The notes: a model not told the origin generated them from the sequence alone. 64,000 nt of DNA from Xestospongia bergquistia (GCA_963965975.1 OZ014411.1:20302446-20366445), one strand, 5' to 3'. Shown: positions 13,901 through 26,600, counted from the stretch's first letter. Numbers and translations are program-made.

Positions 13901-16123
13901 GGTGCCTGTGATTGCAGTCCTGGCTGGATTGGGACCTTCTGTAATATGAGTATGTTCTAGTTTCTGTAATATAGTACAATTCTTATCAATTTATAATCTA
14001 GGTTGTCCAAGTGGTCTCTTTGGAATAGATTGTAATAACAACTGTACCTGTCGCAATGACACAGAGTGTGATAAGGTGTCTGGATTGTGTGCTTGTCAAA
14101 CTGGTTACACTGGTTTGACATGTCATGACATTTGTCCTTATGGTCTCTATGGCAAGAACTGCAACACTACGTGTGATTGCCATTTGAATGGAACAAGTAG
14201 TTGTCATCATATTACTGGTAGTTGTGAGTGTATTGAGCCATGGTTTGGTACTCTTTGTGATATGAAGCCAACACCAATGGGTATGTCATTGTTATGCATT
14301 TTTTTATATGACAACTGTCATTGTTAAAAAAATAAAAGATTGAAATCTTACTGTAGCTTATATTTTATAAAATATATTATAAAAATGACAGCATCTTATA
14401 TTGGAATGACTATAAGCAAGTATGTACAGTGCATTATACTGACAGTAATATTAATGGTGACACTTGTATATTGTATTTTCTTCTAGTTTCTCCAACAATT
14501 ATGATTATTCAAGATTTTCCGTTCTGGTCAGTTTCTTTTCCAGTCATTTTGCTTGTTGTAGTTGTCATTGTAATAATTATTATTATTGTGACTGTTTTAT
14601 GGAAGAAAAATAAAAAGAAGAAAAAAATATTACCTATATCAGGAGAAAAAGGAGAAAACAAAGATGCAACTGATGTAATAGCTAGTATGGAAGAAAATAT
14701 AGATGGAGAGGAAGATGAATTACAAATCACTAGAGCACACTCTCTTGTCCATATACATGGTATGTTGTAGCTACTCTAATAAATACAGACTCATTGTTAT
14801 TGATATCTAGCATATCTTAATTTATTCATATTCTGTTATGACAATAAATTTATTTTTGGTAATATAGGTAAAAATATGGATAAAACTATTCATACCGGTG
14901 CATTTAAAGAGCCTGACAAACTAGGAACAAAACTCAGATGGCAAATAATTCAATTAATACCAGATTGTTCCAAGGATACTCCTTCACCACCTCGTGACGA
15001 AAGATCCAAAACTGCCGCATCTCAGCTAAGTTCCAAGATGAATGATGACAGTTTTCCAGAAAAAAATAATGAGACTTTTCTGAGTAGTGAAAAAGAAAGT
15101 TTTATTAAAATTGAGTACTGGAAAGGTGTATACTTAGAAGAAACAGCAACATTGAAAGAATTACGTAATGAATTTATTGATTCTGATCAACTCGAGGAAG
15201 AGAATCTATTTTTTCAGTTTCTTCAATCGGACACACCTGGTGATTTTATACCAATTGATAACGAAGAAGATACAAAACTAACATCTGTTAATACTGTATA
15301 CAAGAGAACAATTTACATTGAACGTATTGATAAAGGTCAGTATTTGAACAACTTAATTTGATAATTGTACAGATAATGTAGCAGAAATTCATGTTTCTGG
15401 CCTCAATTTTTTTATTTTTGTATAACTGAGGAAAATGTGTATCTCACAAAAATTAGTATTGTCAATGGAATATAAATTCACAAATATTAAAATTTAAATA
15501 TTAAATTTTTTACCTGTACGCCTTCAATAGTACAAAAATAAAATGGTGAGGTGAGAAACATAGATTAAATCATGCAGAACCGAAGAATAGTTACAAATCA
15601 ATATTGCTCCATAAAATTCCTTTGCTTATACCCATTAGCTCAATAATGAGATAGATTTTCATATTTCTAAATAAGTGGTTTTATGTTGTATTGACAATAT
15701 AAAAGTTACTGTGTCACTTCTTTTATAGGTAGTACTGTATTAGAACTCTGTGTATGTGCCAAATTTGCTGAATTAGAATGCACCGAATGTCAAGCCAGAG
15801 GCTATTGCAGTGAAAAATGTCAGGAAGAGGACTGGCCAAAACATGTTGTTCTGTGTCGTGTGGTTAGTGCTAGAAGGCGTAAAGATGAAAGGAGAAGAAA
15901 AAAGCAAAAACGCAGACAAAAGAAAATAAAAAGATTACTGAAATCAGGGTATACTCCTACACCTAATATATGTCAGTGTGGCAAAGACACTGAGTATGAA
16001 TGCTCAATATGTGGTCGTCAAGGTTACTGTTCAAAACATTGTCAGGAACAAGATTGGGAAAACCACAAGCTGTTTTGTGTGAAAGAATCCATAATTCCAA
16101 GCACCCCTGCCCACTTCACATAA
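7957..16123 (+). CDS. IPT-REJ-GPS-EGF single-pass receptor with two cytoplasmic MYND zinc fingers
   Basis: Nine coding exons: 7957-10111, 11498-13092, 13209-13308, 13461-13589, 13824-13949, 14002-14280, 14487-14759, 14868-15335, 15729-16123. They sum to 5,520 bases (1,839 residues) with every junction in frame. Order: signal peptide (about 12-35); two IPT/TIG domains (about 36-225, motif TSPLQGGT); a long polycystin-like REJ region (about 230-1150, LDASGS then LHYLWN); a GPS around 1230-1266 with its Cys/Trp framework (CVYW...ECTC) but SSS at the usual H-L-S/T site; EGF repeats (about 1275-1450); a Val/Ile-rich helix about 1472-1501 followed by KKNKKKKK; and MYND fingers at about 1715-1747 and 1785-1820, separated by a very basic stretch. 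The ectodomain suggests ligand or matrix binding. MYND domains usually bind proline-rich peptides, suggesting cytoplasmic partner recruitment. The ligand is unknown. Confidence 0.85.
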
Positions 16124-16651
16124 TGCTTTAAGTGTTGACTTACCATTATAGCTATAATCCATTGTTATTATATTTTCGTAATGTTATCAATGTGGTGATA
16201 GTTGAGAATGTTTATACTGAGATATTAATTTTAGGAATTTTGTTCACTTTAATATTATCTTTACTATTTCAATGGGAAATTCCTCTGCTTGATACTTTAC
16301 TTAGTATGTACACATTAATTTTATCTCTGATTATTCACAACAGCTATGAATATTTAGAAGTTGTTACTACATCAAGTCATGAGTAAGATAAAGACACATG
16401 TTATAATGAAATTTGAAATTTTCAGTTTGTACTTGTTGCATAGCACAAAGTCCATCATTACATGCATTAGATACAAATTTAAAGCTTAGTATTACTATAT
16501 TGTATTAGGACATGCATCTACTTTTAACTGGTGATAAAATAATTAAAATTGTGAAAAAGAAGTAAAGAGTGATGCATATACACAATGTTAACACAAAGTA
16601 AAAGATTAGAGTTTTAACTTATAAGTTTGAGGCAAACAAACTAAAATTTTA
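16124..16651. other. Convergent 3' intergenic region
   Basis: About 530 bases between the ends of two convergent genes, presumably their 3' UTRs. An 84-codon open frame at 16132-16386 is hydrophobic by composition only and follows the receptor stop directly; I do not call it a gene. Confidence 0.5.
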
Positions 16652-17968
16652 TTAAAATGGGATAGAACTTAAATGAGACTTTTGTACACTAATAGCTGTA
16701 GTGACGTTATTTCCTTGAGGATCTCTGTACAATTGAATCATCTACATGAACAAAAAAACACATTTACTCATTAACAAAATGGGCAGTAGATCATTATTTA
16801 CTTTGGGAATAAATGTAAGTCCAAGAAAGGCTGTAGCATCAATCCATATACATAGAGCAAATATAATGCTGTGCACATTAGGATAGTTTCCCAATAGAAA
16901 TGCAGTGATGCCTATTATGACAGTGAGCCCACTAGTTATATACACCAAACTTGATATGTATTTAAAGTCATCTATAGCTGGGACTTTGAAACGGTGAATT
17001 CTAATAGCTAATGCTATTGTGCCAACATGCAGAACAAATTTATATAAGATAGTTAACACAGCACGGATTTTGAGATATATTGATGATCCACAACTATAAA
17101 AGCAGTACAATTCAATCTGGATGAAAAATGACATCATTAAAAATTGTTTCATTGATGATCACTGACATTATTTTGAGATCTTTCTTTGTTTTCTTTGAGG
17201 CCTATGCCTGAATATAGGACTTCCAATGTCACAAAGACAATATAGATGAGGCCATCTGGTACCATAATGAGAAAGATCAACAGGAGTAAGCGACAATCTG
17301 TTATTGCCTATTAGAAATAGTAGTTAATTAATAAAAATTGCGAGTTACATCTACCTTCTTGGTTGTGGAGGGTTTGTAAAATATAGAATGGATACGCCAT
17401 AACTTAGCAAGCTGAACAACAAAGCAGAGATTATGACCCAACAAACTGATGCTGATCGCCCTTATCTGTTTTAAATCAATGAAACATATACATTTCCAAT
17501 TCTTAAAGGAATAAAAAAACAACCCAAGCTTTATGTATAGCTGATATCATATATACATCACTTTTTAAAAAATTTAACATTTTAACACTCCTTTAGCTGA
17601 ACCTTAACTCACTGGACAGATATATCTTAATATTATTGTTGATGATGTTGGGTATGTATAAAGTACAATGGCCACTGAGAGGAAACAAGCCCCAACAATA
17701 ATGTTATAATTGAGTTTAGGACTGGTTAGTCGAATCACCCTGTCAAAATTGATTGTACATGGGGGTGTAGAAATTATTGCACTTACTTTTTATTTCTGAA
17801 GACAATGTTGAAAAATAAGCATATGATAGCAAAAACAACTACTATTCCTGCTAATATGCTACTAGCATAAAACAATGACTGCTCTATTGTTGTTATTATA
17901 ACAACAATTTCACTAGATTGGTTTTCATCTCCTGAAAAGTCATAAGTATAGTTGAAACACTCAGCCAT
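16652..17968 (-). CDS. GABA-B-like class C seven-helix receptor lacking the Venus-flytrap domain
   Basis: Six coding exons: 17787-17968, 17613-17739, 17355-17465, 17167-17307, 16802-17116, 16652-16741. They sum to 966 bases (321 residues), all in frame. The N-terminus before helix 1 is only about 30 residues (MAECFNYTYDF...). Helix 1 lies in exon 1. Exon 2 begins with the GABA-B signature RLTSPKLNYNIIVGA leading into helix 2. Exon 3 carries helix 3 and KLWRIHSIF. Exon 4 carries helix 4 after TDCRLLL. Exon 5 carries helices 5-7 with VPAIDDFKYIS and ends in FIPK. The last exon has a short tail with PQGNN. Class C receptors normally bind ligand through a large extracellular domain, which is absent, so this may be a truncated, orphan or heteromer-partner receptor. 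An AATAAA (minus strand, 16648-16653) overlaps the stop codon. A first exon further upstream cannot be excluded. Confidence 0.8.
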
Positions 17969-18258
17969 AACAAGCTATTTTATGACATACAATAATTATC
18001 AGTGATTTGTTTACAAAATGTGTTATATATATATAGCCATATATGAAGAAAGAAAAGCTATTACATGAAAATGAAACCATAGATATTGTATCTATTATGA
18101 AACTTATGCTTGATTCATTATGTTCTACGTTATTATTTGTATTAGAATACCAGCACTTATAAAATTTTATTGCTGTACTATTGCGTTTATGGGTGTACCC
18201 ATATATAATAGTTTACTGCCACACCTACTCAGATAATGAGTAGGCGTAGTTATTGAAC
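17969..18258. promoter_or_regulatory. Divergent promoter region between GABA-B-like and RCC1-repeat genes
   Basis: There are 290 bases between two divergent start codons. A short imperfect palindrome, CCTACTCA then TGAGTAGG, sits just before the plus-strand start near 18220-18246. No other element is recognised. Confidence 0.4.
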
Positions 18259-19548
18259 ATGGCTGAAGCAAAAGAGGAAGAAAGACCCGAAGAAAGAACT
18301 ATATTTTGCTGGGGATTTGGCAAATATGGACAACAAGGTGATGGTAATAACGAGTCGAGAGATTTACCTCATGAAATGATAGTGGATGACCGTTATCTTC
18401 CTGCATTTGTTTCCTGTGGTGCTCATTATACTCTTGTAGCTCTTGAACTAAAAGCTGAACTAAAAGGACCAATTGAAAAACGAAGGTATTCATCGTATAT
18501 ACCTAGAGTACGGTGCACTGTACATACTTGTGGTTGGGGTAAGTATGGACGTTTAGGTAATGGTTCAGAACAAGATCAGAATGTGTTAAAACCAATTTGT
18601 GAACCAAGTTCTAGGGAAGAAGATGGCTTACCTATTGATGTTGAAAGTGCATCAGCTGGTCATTGGCATGCTTGCTTAGTGACAAAAAAAGGAAAACTTT
18701 ATTCTTGGGGCTATAATAAGAGTCATGGTGTACTTGGAATGGGAGAACGCCTACCAAATGAACCTGTCTTTGAGCCCATACCAAGACAAGTACCAACGTC
18801 TATTTCCTTTACTTCTGTTAGTTGTGGTTTTAATTATACTCTTGCTATTTCAAAACAATTGTTTCTGTATTCTTGGGGATGTAATCGATATGGTACATTA
18901 GGCCTTGGTGATCGTGTAGACCGTTATGAACCTACTTTTGTACAAATTATTAATGACAGAAGAGTTTCTAGTATTAGTGCAGGATATGCTCATATGGGCC
19001 TTATTCTCACCAATGGTACAATATACACATGTGGCAAAGGTTCAGATGGTGCCTTAGGACATGGGTATGACTTATCTGACAAACTCTATCCAACAATAGT
19101 TGAAGCATTGATCATTCCACATGGCTTTGACATTAGTTGTTCACCAGGTGAGCATCATGCTCATACAGTATGTGCTACAGATCGAGGTGTGTATACTTGG
19201 GGTGATGGCTATAAAGGTAAACTAGGACATGGTGATCAGGAATCAAAGGTGTTGCCAACATTGATTCCGAGAGTAAAATTCAACAGACATATTATAAATG
19301 CAGTAGCATGTGGTGGTCTTCATAGTGTAGCTCTTTGTCGCCATGAAGTTGTGTTCACTTGGGGTTGTGGTAGTGATGGAAGATTAGGTCATCCTGAAGC
19401 TATTGGACATCGATATTTATATCAGAGCAATGAACCAAAACAAGTGGAACTTCCTAGAAAGTGGAGACCATTATCAATTTCTTGTTCATATTACCACACA
19501 ACAGTAACATGTTATGCTTCCACTGATTACTTCGAGTGTGATTGTTAA
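18259..19548 (+). CDS. RCC1-repeat beta-propeller protein
   Basis: One uninterrupted exon of 429 residues starting at ATG 18259. It has seven RCC1-type repeat cores, recognised by aromatic/Trp-Gly motifs: FCWGFGKYGQQGDG, HTCGWGKYGRLGNG, YSWGYNKSHGVLGMG, YSWGCNRYGTLGLGD, YTCGKGSDGALGHG, YTWGDGYKGKLGHGD and FTWGCGSDGRLGH. This fits one complete seven-bladed propeller and nothing else: there is no HECT, FYVE, BTB or membrane domain. Family members range from Ran exchange factors to ubiquitin-ligase and ciliary scaffolds, so the exact role is open. AATAAA at 19598-19603 is a likely polyadenylation signal. Lack of introns among intron-rich neighbours may reflect a retroposed origin, but this is not proven. 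Confidence 0.85.
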   Translation: MAEAKEEERPEERTIFCWGFGKYGQQGDGNNESRDLPHEMIVDDRYLPAFVSCGAHYTLVALELKAELKGPIEKRRYSSYIPRVRCTVHTCGWGKYGRLGNGSEQDQNVLKPICEPSSREEDGLPIDVESASAGHWHACLVTKKGKLYSWGYNKSHGVLGMGERLPNEPVFEPIPRQVPTSISFTSVSCGFNYTLAISKQLFLYSWGCNRYGTLGLGDRVDRYEPTFVQIINDRRVSSISAGYAHMGLILTNGTIYTCGKGSDGALGHGYDLSDKLYPTIVEALIIPHGFDISCSPGEHHAHTVCATDRGVYTWGDGYKGKLGHGDQESKVLPTLIPRVKFNRHIINAVACGGLHSVALCRHEVVFTWGCGSDGRLGHPEAIGHRYLYQSNEPKQVELPRKWRPLSISCSYYHTTVTCYASTDYFECDC

Positions 19549-19716
19549 GATTTTGTATCTATTATTAATTTTATTTAAAATTTTAATGTCAACAAACAAT
19601 AAAAAGGGTATGGAATATAAATATAATACAGCAAGACATATTAACATATATCATATTGTCACTGACGATACAGTACAAAGCAATACAAATTGTATTTAAG
19701 TAAACAGCTATAGTTT

Positions 19717-20477
19717 TCATCTTAGTTTAACATAGTTTGCTGGAAAAATACCCACTCTATCATCTATTCTTCCTTCCCACCAATCATTCTGACTATCCAT
19801 TCGGGTAATCACTTGAATGACTTGACCTTTACGAAATTCAAGGTCACATTTCATCTCAGCTCGGAAGTTATACAGAGCAATAGCTTGAGGAAGCTGGTCC
19901 CAATTGGCCTCTTTAGAAAGAGCATATTTATATACTTTTCTTTTTGTAGGTTTTCTCACTGTTGGTGATTTATTGGTGCTACCAGATTTTAGTGTTATGC
20001 TTGGCTTGAAACGATTAAGAATGGAAGGTTTTTGTGGTGAGCGTGTGGCAGTATAAGAATCTGCTCTAGATCTTTGAATATCATCATCATTGTCATAACT
20101 AGTGAATGATGGTGAAGAAAGTGGTGGATTTGAGGTAGATATTGAAACAGATGGATTTCTTGGTTTTGATTGTGGAGCAGGTTTGGGTGGTTCCTCATCT
20201 CCTCCTAAATAGCGGCTTGTTAAATCTTTAGTAGCAGCATCTGTAGCTCCTTTTACAGCTGCTTTAGTAGCTGAACGTCCTGCTTCTGATTGAGCAAACT
20301 TTTTACCAGCTTTTGCTGCTCCAGAGCCTAATTTAGATGCAAATACACCATAGAAACCACCTTCTCCATCATCTGTATGAAAGTAGAAACTATTGTAACA
20401 TTATCTTTATGATAAATTTTATTGAGCCAATACAGACAACTTATAAGACAGTCCTTTTAAGGTATCCTACCTGCCAT
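19717..20477 (-). CDS. SH3-domain adaptor-like protein
   Basis: Two coding exons, 20471-20477 (ATGGCAG) and 19717-20372, joined by a short intron with GTAGGA donor and TACAG acceptor. The product is 220 residues. The N-terminus is acidic then Gly/Ala/Lys-rich (FYGVFASKLGSGAAKAGKKF). The middle (about 70-150) is Pro/Ser-rich and probably disordered. A canonical SH3 domain fills about 160-218: ALYNF, DLEFRKGQVI, a tandem WW then EGR, and GIFPANYV. SH3 domains bind PxxP ligands, so a scaffold or endocytic/cytoskeletal adaptor is likely; I cannot name the orthologue. Its start is 158 bases from the AATF start on the other strand, and its stop lies 168 bases from the RCC1 gene stop. Confidence 0.8.
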
Positions 20478-20635
20478 TTGATATGTCTCTGGTTTAGTCT
20501 CGTACCCAGACTGCCACTTCCCCCGAGCAAAGATTAGAAGACGAGGCAATATTCTGGTTCCTGAAACGACCACGCCCTAAAGTCTACTCTCCAGTCTCCA
20601 CCCATTAAAACCTAACCACGTGCAAGTACTGACAC
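20478..20635. promoter_or_regulatory. Compact divergent promoter of the SH3 gene and AATF
   Basis: Only 158 bases separate the two start codons. The segment is notably more GC-rich than its surroundings and has GGGCGTGG and CACGTG-type motifs on the minus and plus strands. A shared bidirectional promoter is the simplest reading. Confidence 0.5.
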
Positions 20636-23600
20636 ATGGCTGTGAGAAGGAAGGAAAAGTTGTCACTAGCTGAGCAAGTAGCCGAGCTTAGTAATCCACT
20701 TCCAGATAATTTCGAAGACGAAATTGATGTTGCTAAAGTGTGTGACTATAGTGAGGATGTTAACGACACTGATGCACGGAGATCAATATGCACCATGATG
20801 TTAGATGAAGATGACACACGATACGAAGGCCGTGCTATTTCTAGACATCATCTAGAGCAAGAATGGGAAATGATGTCAGGTAAATTTACATTTCCTCTTG
20901 TTTTTCTACATCTTTATTAATAAAGTGAACATTGTACATGTATGAATGAGCTTTGTGCAATTGTCATAGCTTTCTCTTCCATTTGTTAAAAGATTTGCTA
21001 AGTATTTGTATTCGTTATAATATGATGAACTGCTAAATCACATTTGGAAATTAAAATTTGGCAAATTGCAAATCATAAATAACAAGATAATAATTTAAAA
21101 ATCATCCTATAATTGTTTTGGAAGATACAGGTACTGAATAGAGCTAGTCTAGTGAGGTCATCTCTTTCAACACAAACACAATGCAATGAATAAGGACAAA
21201 AATCTTATTCCAGTAGGAAACCTCTAAAGAATTATTTGTTTCAAAGCAGTTACAGCCACACCCAATTATAGGGCAAGATTGTTTTTCAGACACTGGTTCA
21301 ATAGGCTGAAGTTTCACAAGGAACATTGGTGAAATACTATGAGCTCTACTAGACCTCTCTATTCAAAGTGGCTGGTCTTGCCAGGCTAGACTAGAGCTGT
21401 AAAGATATGGTGAAAATATTTGACTAAATTGCCTTATTACCAAATGAAAGTCTCCCTATAGTATACAGTTTTTCAACCATAATAACATGTACAGGACTAT
21501 AATGCATATACAATAATTAGTGTAAATCACACAAGTAGACTTGACTATTAATTTCTAAAAAAACGTATTTCTATTTTTAACTACTGTTGATATCACTTTC
21601 AGATAAATCAAATGATGAGACATGTGATGAAGATGAACCTGATGCTGCCATTGTGTCATCTGAAAATGAAGAAGAGGAGGACAAGGTCTCTTTATTATCT
21701 GAAGAAGAGTCTAGTCAACACCCTGACACTCAACCAATGTTAAAGTCCACTAGTTTAGATTTAACCTCTGAAGATCATCATATGAACATAGCTGATAATA
21801 ATGATATAATTGCTGTATCTCATGATAGTATAGCTGATGATATTGTCAAAGGAAAGGCTGTAAAGGATCAACTAAGTAAGACTATTTGATATGTATATAT
21901 TATTGTGATATGATACCATAGAAGTTGAAAGTGTAGACAAAGTTCTTAGATTTGATAAAGTGACATCATAAGATAGCTTGCTGTGATTGTCAAACTTGTA
22001 TATTCAAGAAAACTTTACAGTCTAAATAAGTTATTATATATTAATTGTTTGGATACTTAAATATACCTAAAGTCTGTATGTTGTGGTCTTACGTGTTCAG
22101 TCTTTATATAGACCTATACTTTGTTGAGTATGACCTTCAAATATGATATGATGAAGCAATAAAAATTATGAAATGTAGGTGTGGTCTCATATTAAACATT
22201 CTTGTGACCTATTGAAACTGTATCTTGTTTTACCTTGATTTCTTGTTGGTTTTGCATTATAAGAAAAAGTTACTTAATTGTGTAAGCCATATTCACAGCT
22301 AGAGATATAACATTCATCGGTCAAACTTAACTTAAACAAAGTACATCTTACATTTTCTTTATTCAGGTCTATGGGATGGATTGTTAGAAGGACGTATTAA
22401 ACTTCACAAACCTCTAGTTCTATCAAATCAACTCCCTCCACCTGAAACTGCACCTCTATTTCTTACTAATGACGCTCAGAGTATAGTTAATAATGGTGAG
22501 TGTAAATGAGTTGATATGTTCTAATTAACATAATTAACAGGTAATGATACCTTTGTAATAAAATCAATGTAATATTCTCTGGTACAGTAATCCTACTTTT
22601 AATTGTGTGTATTAATTTTAGAAAATTTTGTAAATACTGTAAGAATTGATAAAATTTGAACTTGCTAACATTTTTCGTGAGTTAACTGATTATGACATAA
22701 TTGCAAAAATTTAAACTTGCTAATATTTTCGTTAATAAACAGTACTACTATTGATATGTGATTTATTGATCAGTTTCGAACTATACCATGTCCAAGTTGA
22801 GAAGAGCCCTTCATTAAAAAAAAGGTGTTTTATGCATGGAATGTAAGGTGAGGTATTTCCTCTCCTATTAAATGCAATTAGCACTGAAGTACATTTTAAG
22901 TTTATTCATTATTTGTTCACGTGTATATCATGTAAACACACCACGTTTTTCCTCGTGTTCGTGAAGATGCCTAGGAAAAAGAGACTAAGGTTACTTACAA
23001 AGGAAGTTATTGCGAGTGTCTATGACTATTCAAAGAACTCAACAGGTGTAAACAGACTCAAGATCTTTGAAACAGTGCCTGTTAGTTGATGATTTTGATC
23101 GTAAAGCCATCAGACGGAAAATTTACTACATCTATCAGGCATTCTCAGTCTTCCTTGTTTATTAGAACTTTTTTAACGAACCTTGGTGACTTTATAGCTG
23201 CCTTAAATCGCAAAAGACAATGCCTGGTTATTATTTTAATAATAATTATTGTTATAATAGTCTTTAATAGAACATCTGTATATATAATTAGAACTGTAAT
23301 TTTCGAATTTTCACGTGACAGATGACTGACTTCTCGAGGCGAAAAGTGTTATTTATTAAACCCTCGAAGGTGTGCAATTCGAAGTATGTGAAAGGTATGC
23401 CATTGAAAATGTATGGAGTTTTCTAGTTTGGTACTTTTTCGTAGCACTAGAGAGCCAATTTTTATATATAAAATGCGCATTTGCAAGATAAATCGATTGT
23501 GCAAGTTTCGTGTCAATAGCACGTAAAACGGCGAAGTTATTCACATGTCTGGGTGGGCCCTCTCAACTTGGACATGGTATAGTCATCCTACATTAGTATC

Positions 23601-26600
23601 TAAAATAAAATCATTGGGTAATGTTATACTTGTTTTATTGTGAAGTTATTTTATATATTTTAATGTTTTTAATGTATTTTTTATTTATTATAGCTCAACA
23701 AGCTCTCCAAACATTATTAGATAATCTTCTTGATCTTCAATTTTGCCTCATGGAAAAGTGGCCAGAAACACAATCCAATGAAACTAGTTCCAATATTGAA
23801 GATGATAGTACTACTACTGATATTGGATTTAGTGATCAGTTTCCACAGTGGGCGGGGTCAAATGGAGAGAGATGTTATGAGTCGTATATAGCAAAGATGC
23901 ATGAACGCTTTCGACCATATCGTGATACTATTCTTGATAAATGGAACACAAAACTTCAGCTGTCTACAGAAAAATTAACCAACAAGGTATGGTATATTGT
24001 AGTTAAGGTATGGTATATTGTAGTACTGACTACTCATGGCCATTTTTTACAACACGTGGCAACTTCCATGTATTCTCGGTATTCTTCTAATTATTCCCAA
24101 ATAATGCCCTGTGCCCTATGACCCCTATTATTCCTGTTATTATCCAAGCGTATTTGCTGCACCCCTGTTGTGATAGTAACTATGTACTGAAAAGTAACAG
24201 CTAATAGTGTCAATAAATGATATAAAGATAATAGTTATTAATATATCTCTTGTCTATTTAGTCATATCTTCATAAGAATCAGTCTATAGTGACTGCTATT
24301 AGTCATGTGTTAAAGGATAAACAACGATTGAGGAGGAGAACACAACTAAAGCGATGTCAAGTAAAGATACTGGGAAAAAGAAAGAACAAACCTGTAGTTG
24401 AACAAGTTAAGAAGATGGAGTATGATGCTGTGTTAGATGATATGGTACAACCTAATATGCATTTAATGGATATTGATGAGGAAATATTTGATGATGAAGA
24501 CTTCTATCATCAAGTGAGTTGTTTGTTTTTTCATATACTTATTGCAGCTGTTTGATTTTAGTGGCTATACTAGGAGTCATTAGTTGCTTTGTGTTGTATT
24601 AATAGTTTGCATGATCTATAATACTTCTGTAGGGACTGTATGTGTATATATTATTTAGTTCAAAGCAGTAGTATCAGTTACATTATAATTATTACTTTGT
24701 ATTTATTACAGCTTCTAAGAGAATTGATTCAATCAAAGACTTCATTAACAGATACTGACCAGATTACTAGGGGAAGGTAAGTGTAAACAATAAATGTCTT
24801 GTACTATGATTGTTAAGGTACATATAGTGGCTGTACAGTTGACCACTGCTGTTCTTACATTTGATGTTATTAGTAATCAGATGTGTCTGTACATTAACCC
24901 TTTATATACGAAATTAATTATTGTGGGCGTGTCCGTTAATACTAAATTAAAAATTGCTTGAAGAAACTTCATAAATGTTGCGTCTTTGTTGTCTTAGAGA
25001 GTGTTCTGTTGCTATGCTAAGCTTTATATTCATCCTATAAGATCATTTAGGCGTTTGTAATACAATGAATACTTGAACAACCTTTTCTTAACTGACTATG
25101 CTCACGAGCGCTCGAGGTAAGTATATTTGTTAGAAGACAACCTTTATGCTTATGTGTATCATTGGATAACAAATTCTGACCATTATCTAAGTTAAAACAT
25201 AGTCTTATAGTAGTTATACAACCCTTTACAGGTTGCTAGAACGTACGAAAATGAGAAAAATATCTGTATCTTTTGGACGTTCGTACAAAAGATAAGAAAT
25301 CAATCGATTTGAAAGGCACGCTCTGGTTCAGTACTAGCAAGAAATAACTATAGACTGTATATTTTATACTACTATACCGTATACTTGTTTATTATAAAAT
25401 TTTAGTGAGCTAGCTATAAGATGTCTGTTAAAACAGAGAGCAAAATTGTTGGACGTAAAAATACGTCTACCGTATTAATGTGCACTTAATTAAATGATGT
25501 TTTTTTACGTCTATCGTATATAAAGGGTTAATTCCCAATGCACATAACATCCAATGAATTGTATTTGCTCAAATAATGGATGTATGTAACTGATTCCCAT
25601 GTAGTATCTGGCTTCTGAATGTCTTTAGGTTGAAGTTTCTTTGTAAAAGCTATTAAAATCATCCTTGGTTCTGTCTCTTGTGTGACACACATTCAACAGC
25701 AACATTTTTCTGTAACTAATAATCATAATGAATGACATAATTAGAGACATACATTGTTCCCTTCATTGTCATAACACACTATAGAATAGTTTTATAATAT
25801 ATCATTAATTAGTTGATTCAAATCTACAGTGTTATCCTCACGTCTAACATGATTAGATGATGGTTGATTAAAAAGATCATTGGTTAGATATATTTATAAA
25901 GCTCTAGCAAAATGTTGACAGTTTTTAGTATTATAATCACCTTTCCATCCCTCTACAAACATGGTTGCTTCTTCTTAGCAATAACTTGAACCCACAACTT
26001 CCATTGCTGTTCACATACATACCATTGTGATATGAATATTGACAATCAACTATGTCTAAGATTTGTACTCCATAACTTTTTCCAAACTCATGCACAAATC
26101 CATGATAAAGAATGAATTGATGCTCTAGAGCATATTGTTTAGAATCTGAAAATCCAAGTTCAGCATGACCAAGTTGTATATTATAGAGTCCAGCAACTGA
26201 TGTTTCGTACCACCCATCTGACATCTGGATTGTTGTAGACATTAGCATGAGTACAGCATAGAGAGCAAGGTTTACACAGTCTGTCAACTGGACAGTAATA
26301 ATTTGTATTATCTGTTCCACATGTTTGAGGAGCAATATCTGCTTCAGAGGTGTTGCTGCAATGAAAGATGGAATTGCCAGACACAATAACAAGATAAGAA
26401 GCTATTAAAAGAGAGAACTAATTCTTAAAACCCATTACATTAGTTGGTGTTAGACTAGAATCTTATTGATAATGTGTATATGAGTTATATACACATAATA
26501 GAGAGAGTTAAAACAAATCTTGATTTATCTGAAAGCATTCATTGATTCACACATAACTACACTAGGGAGGGTGTGGTTTAGATGTTGGTTAAGGAGTCAT

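Noticed and set aside
16132-16386. Hydrophobic 84-codon frame after the receptor stop
   Set aside because: Composition is explained by AT-rich Leu/Ile codons; no splice context or start signal, and it fits 3' UTR.
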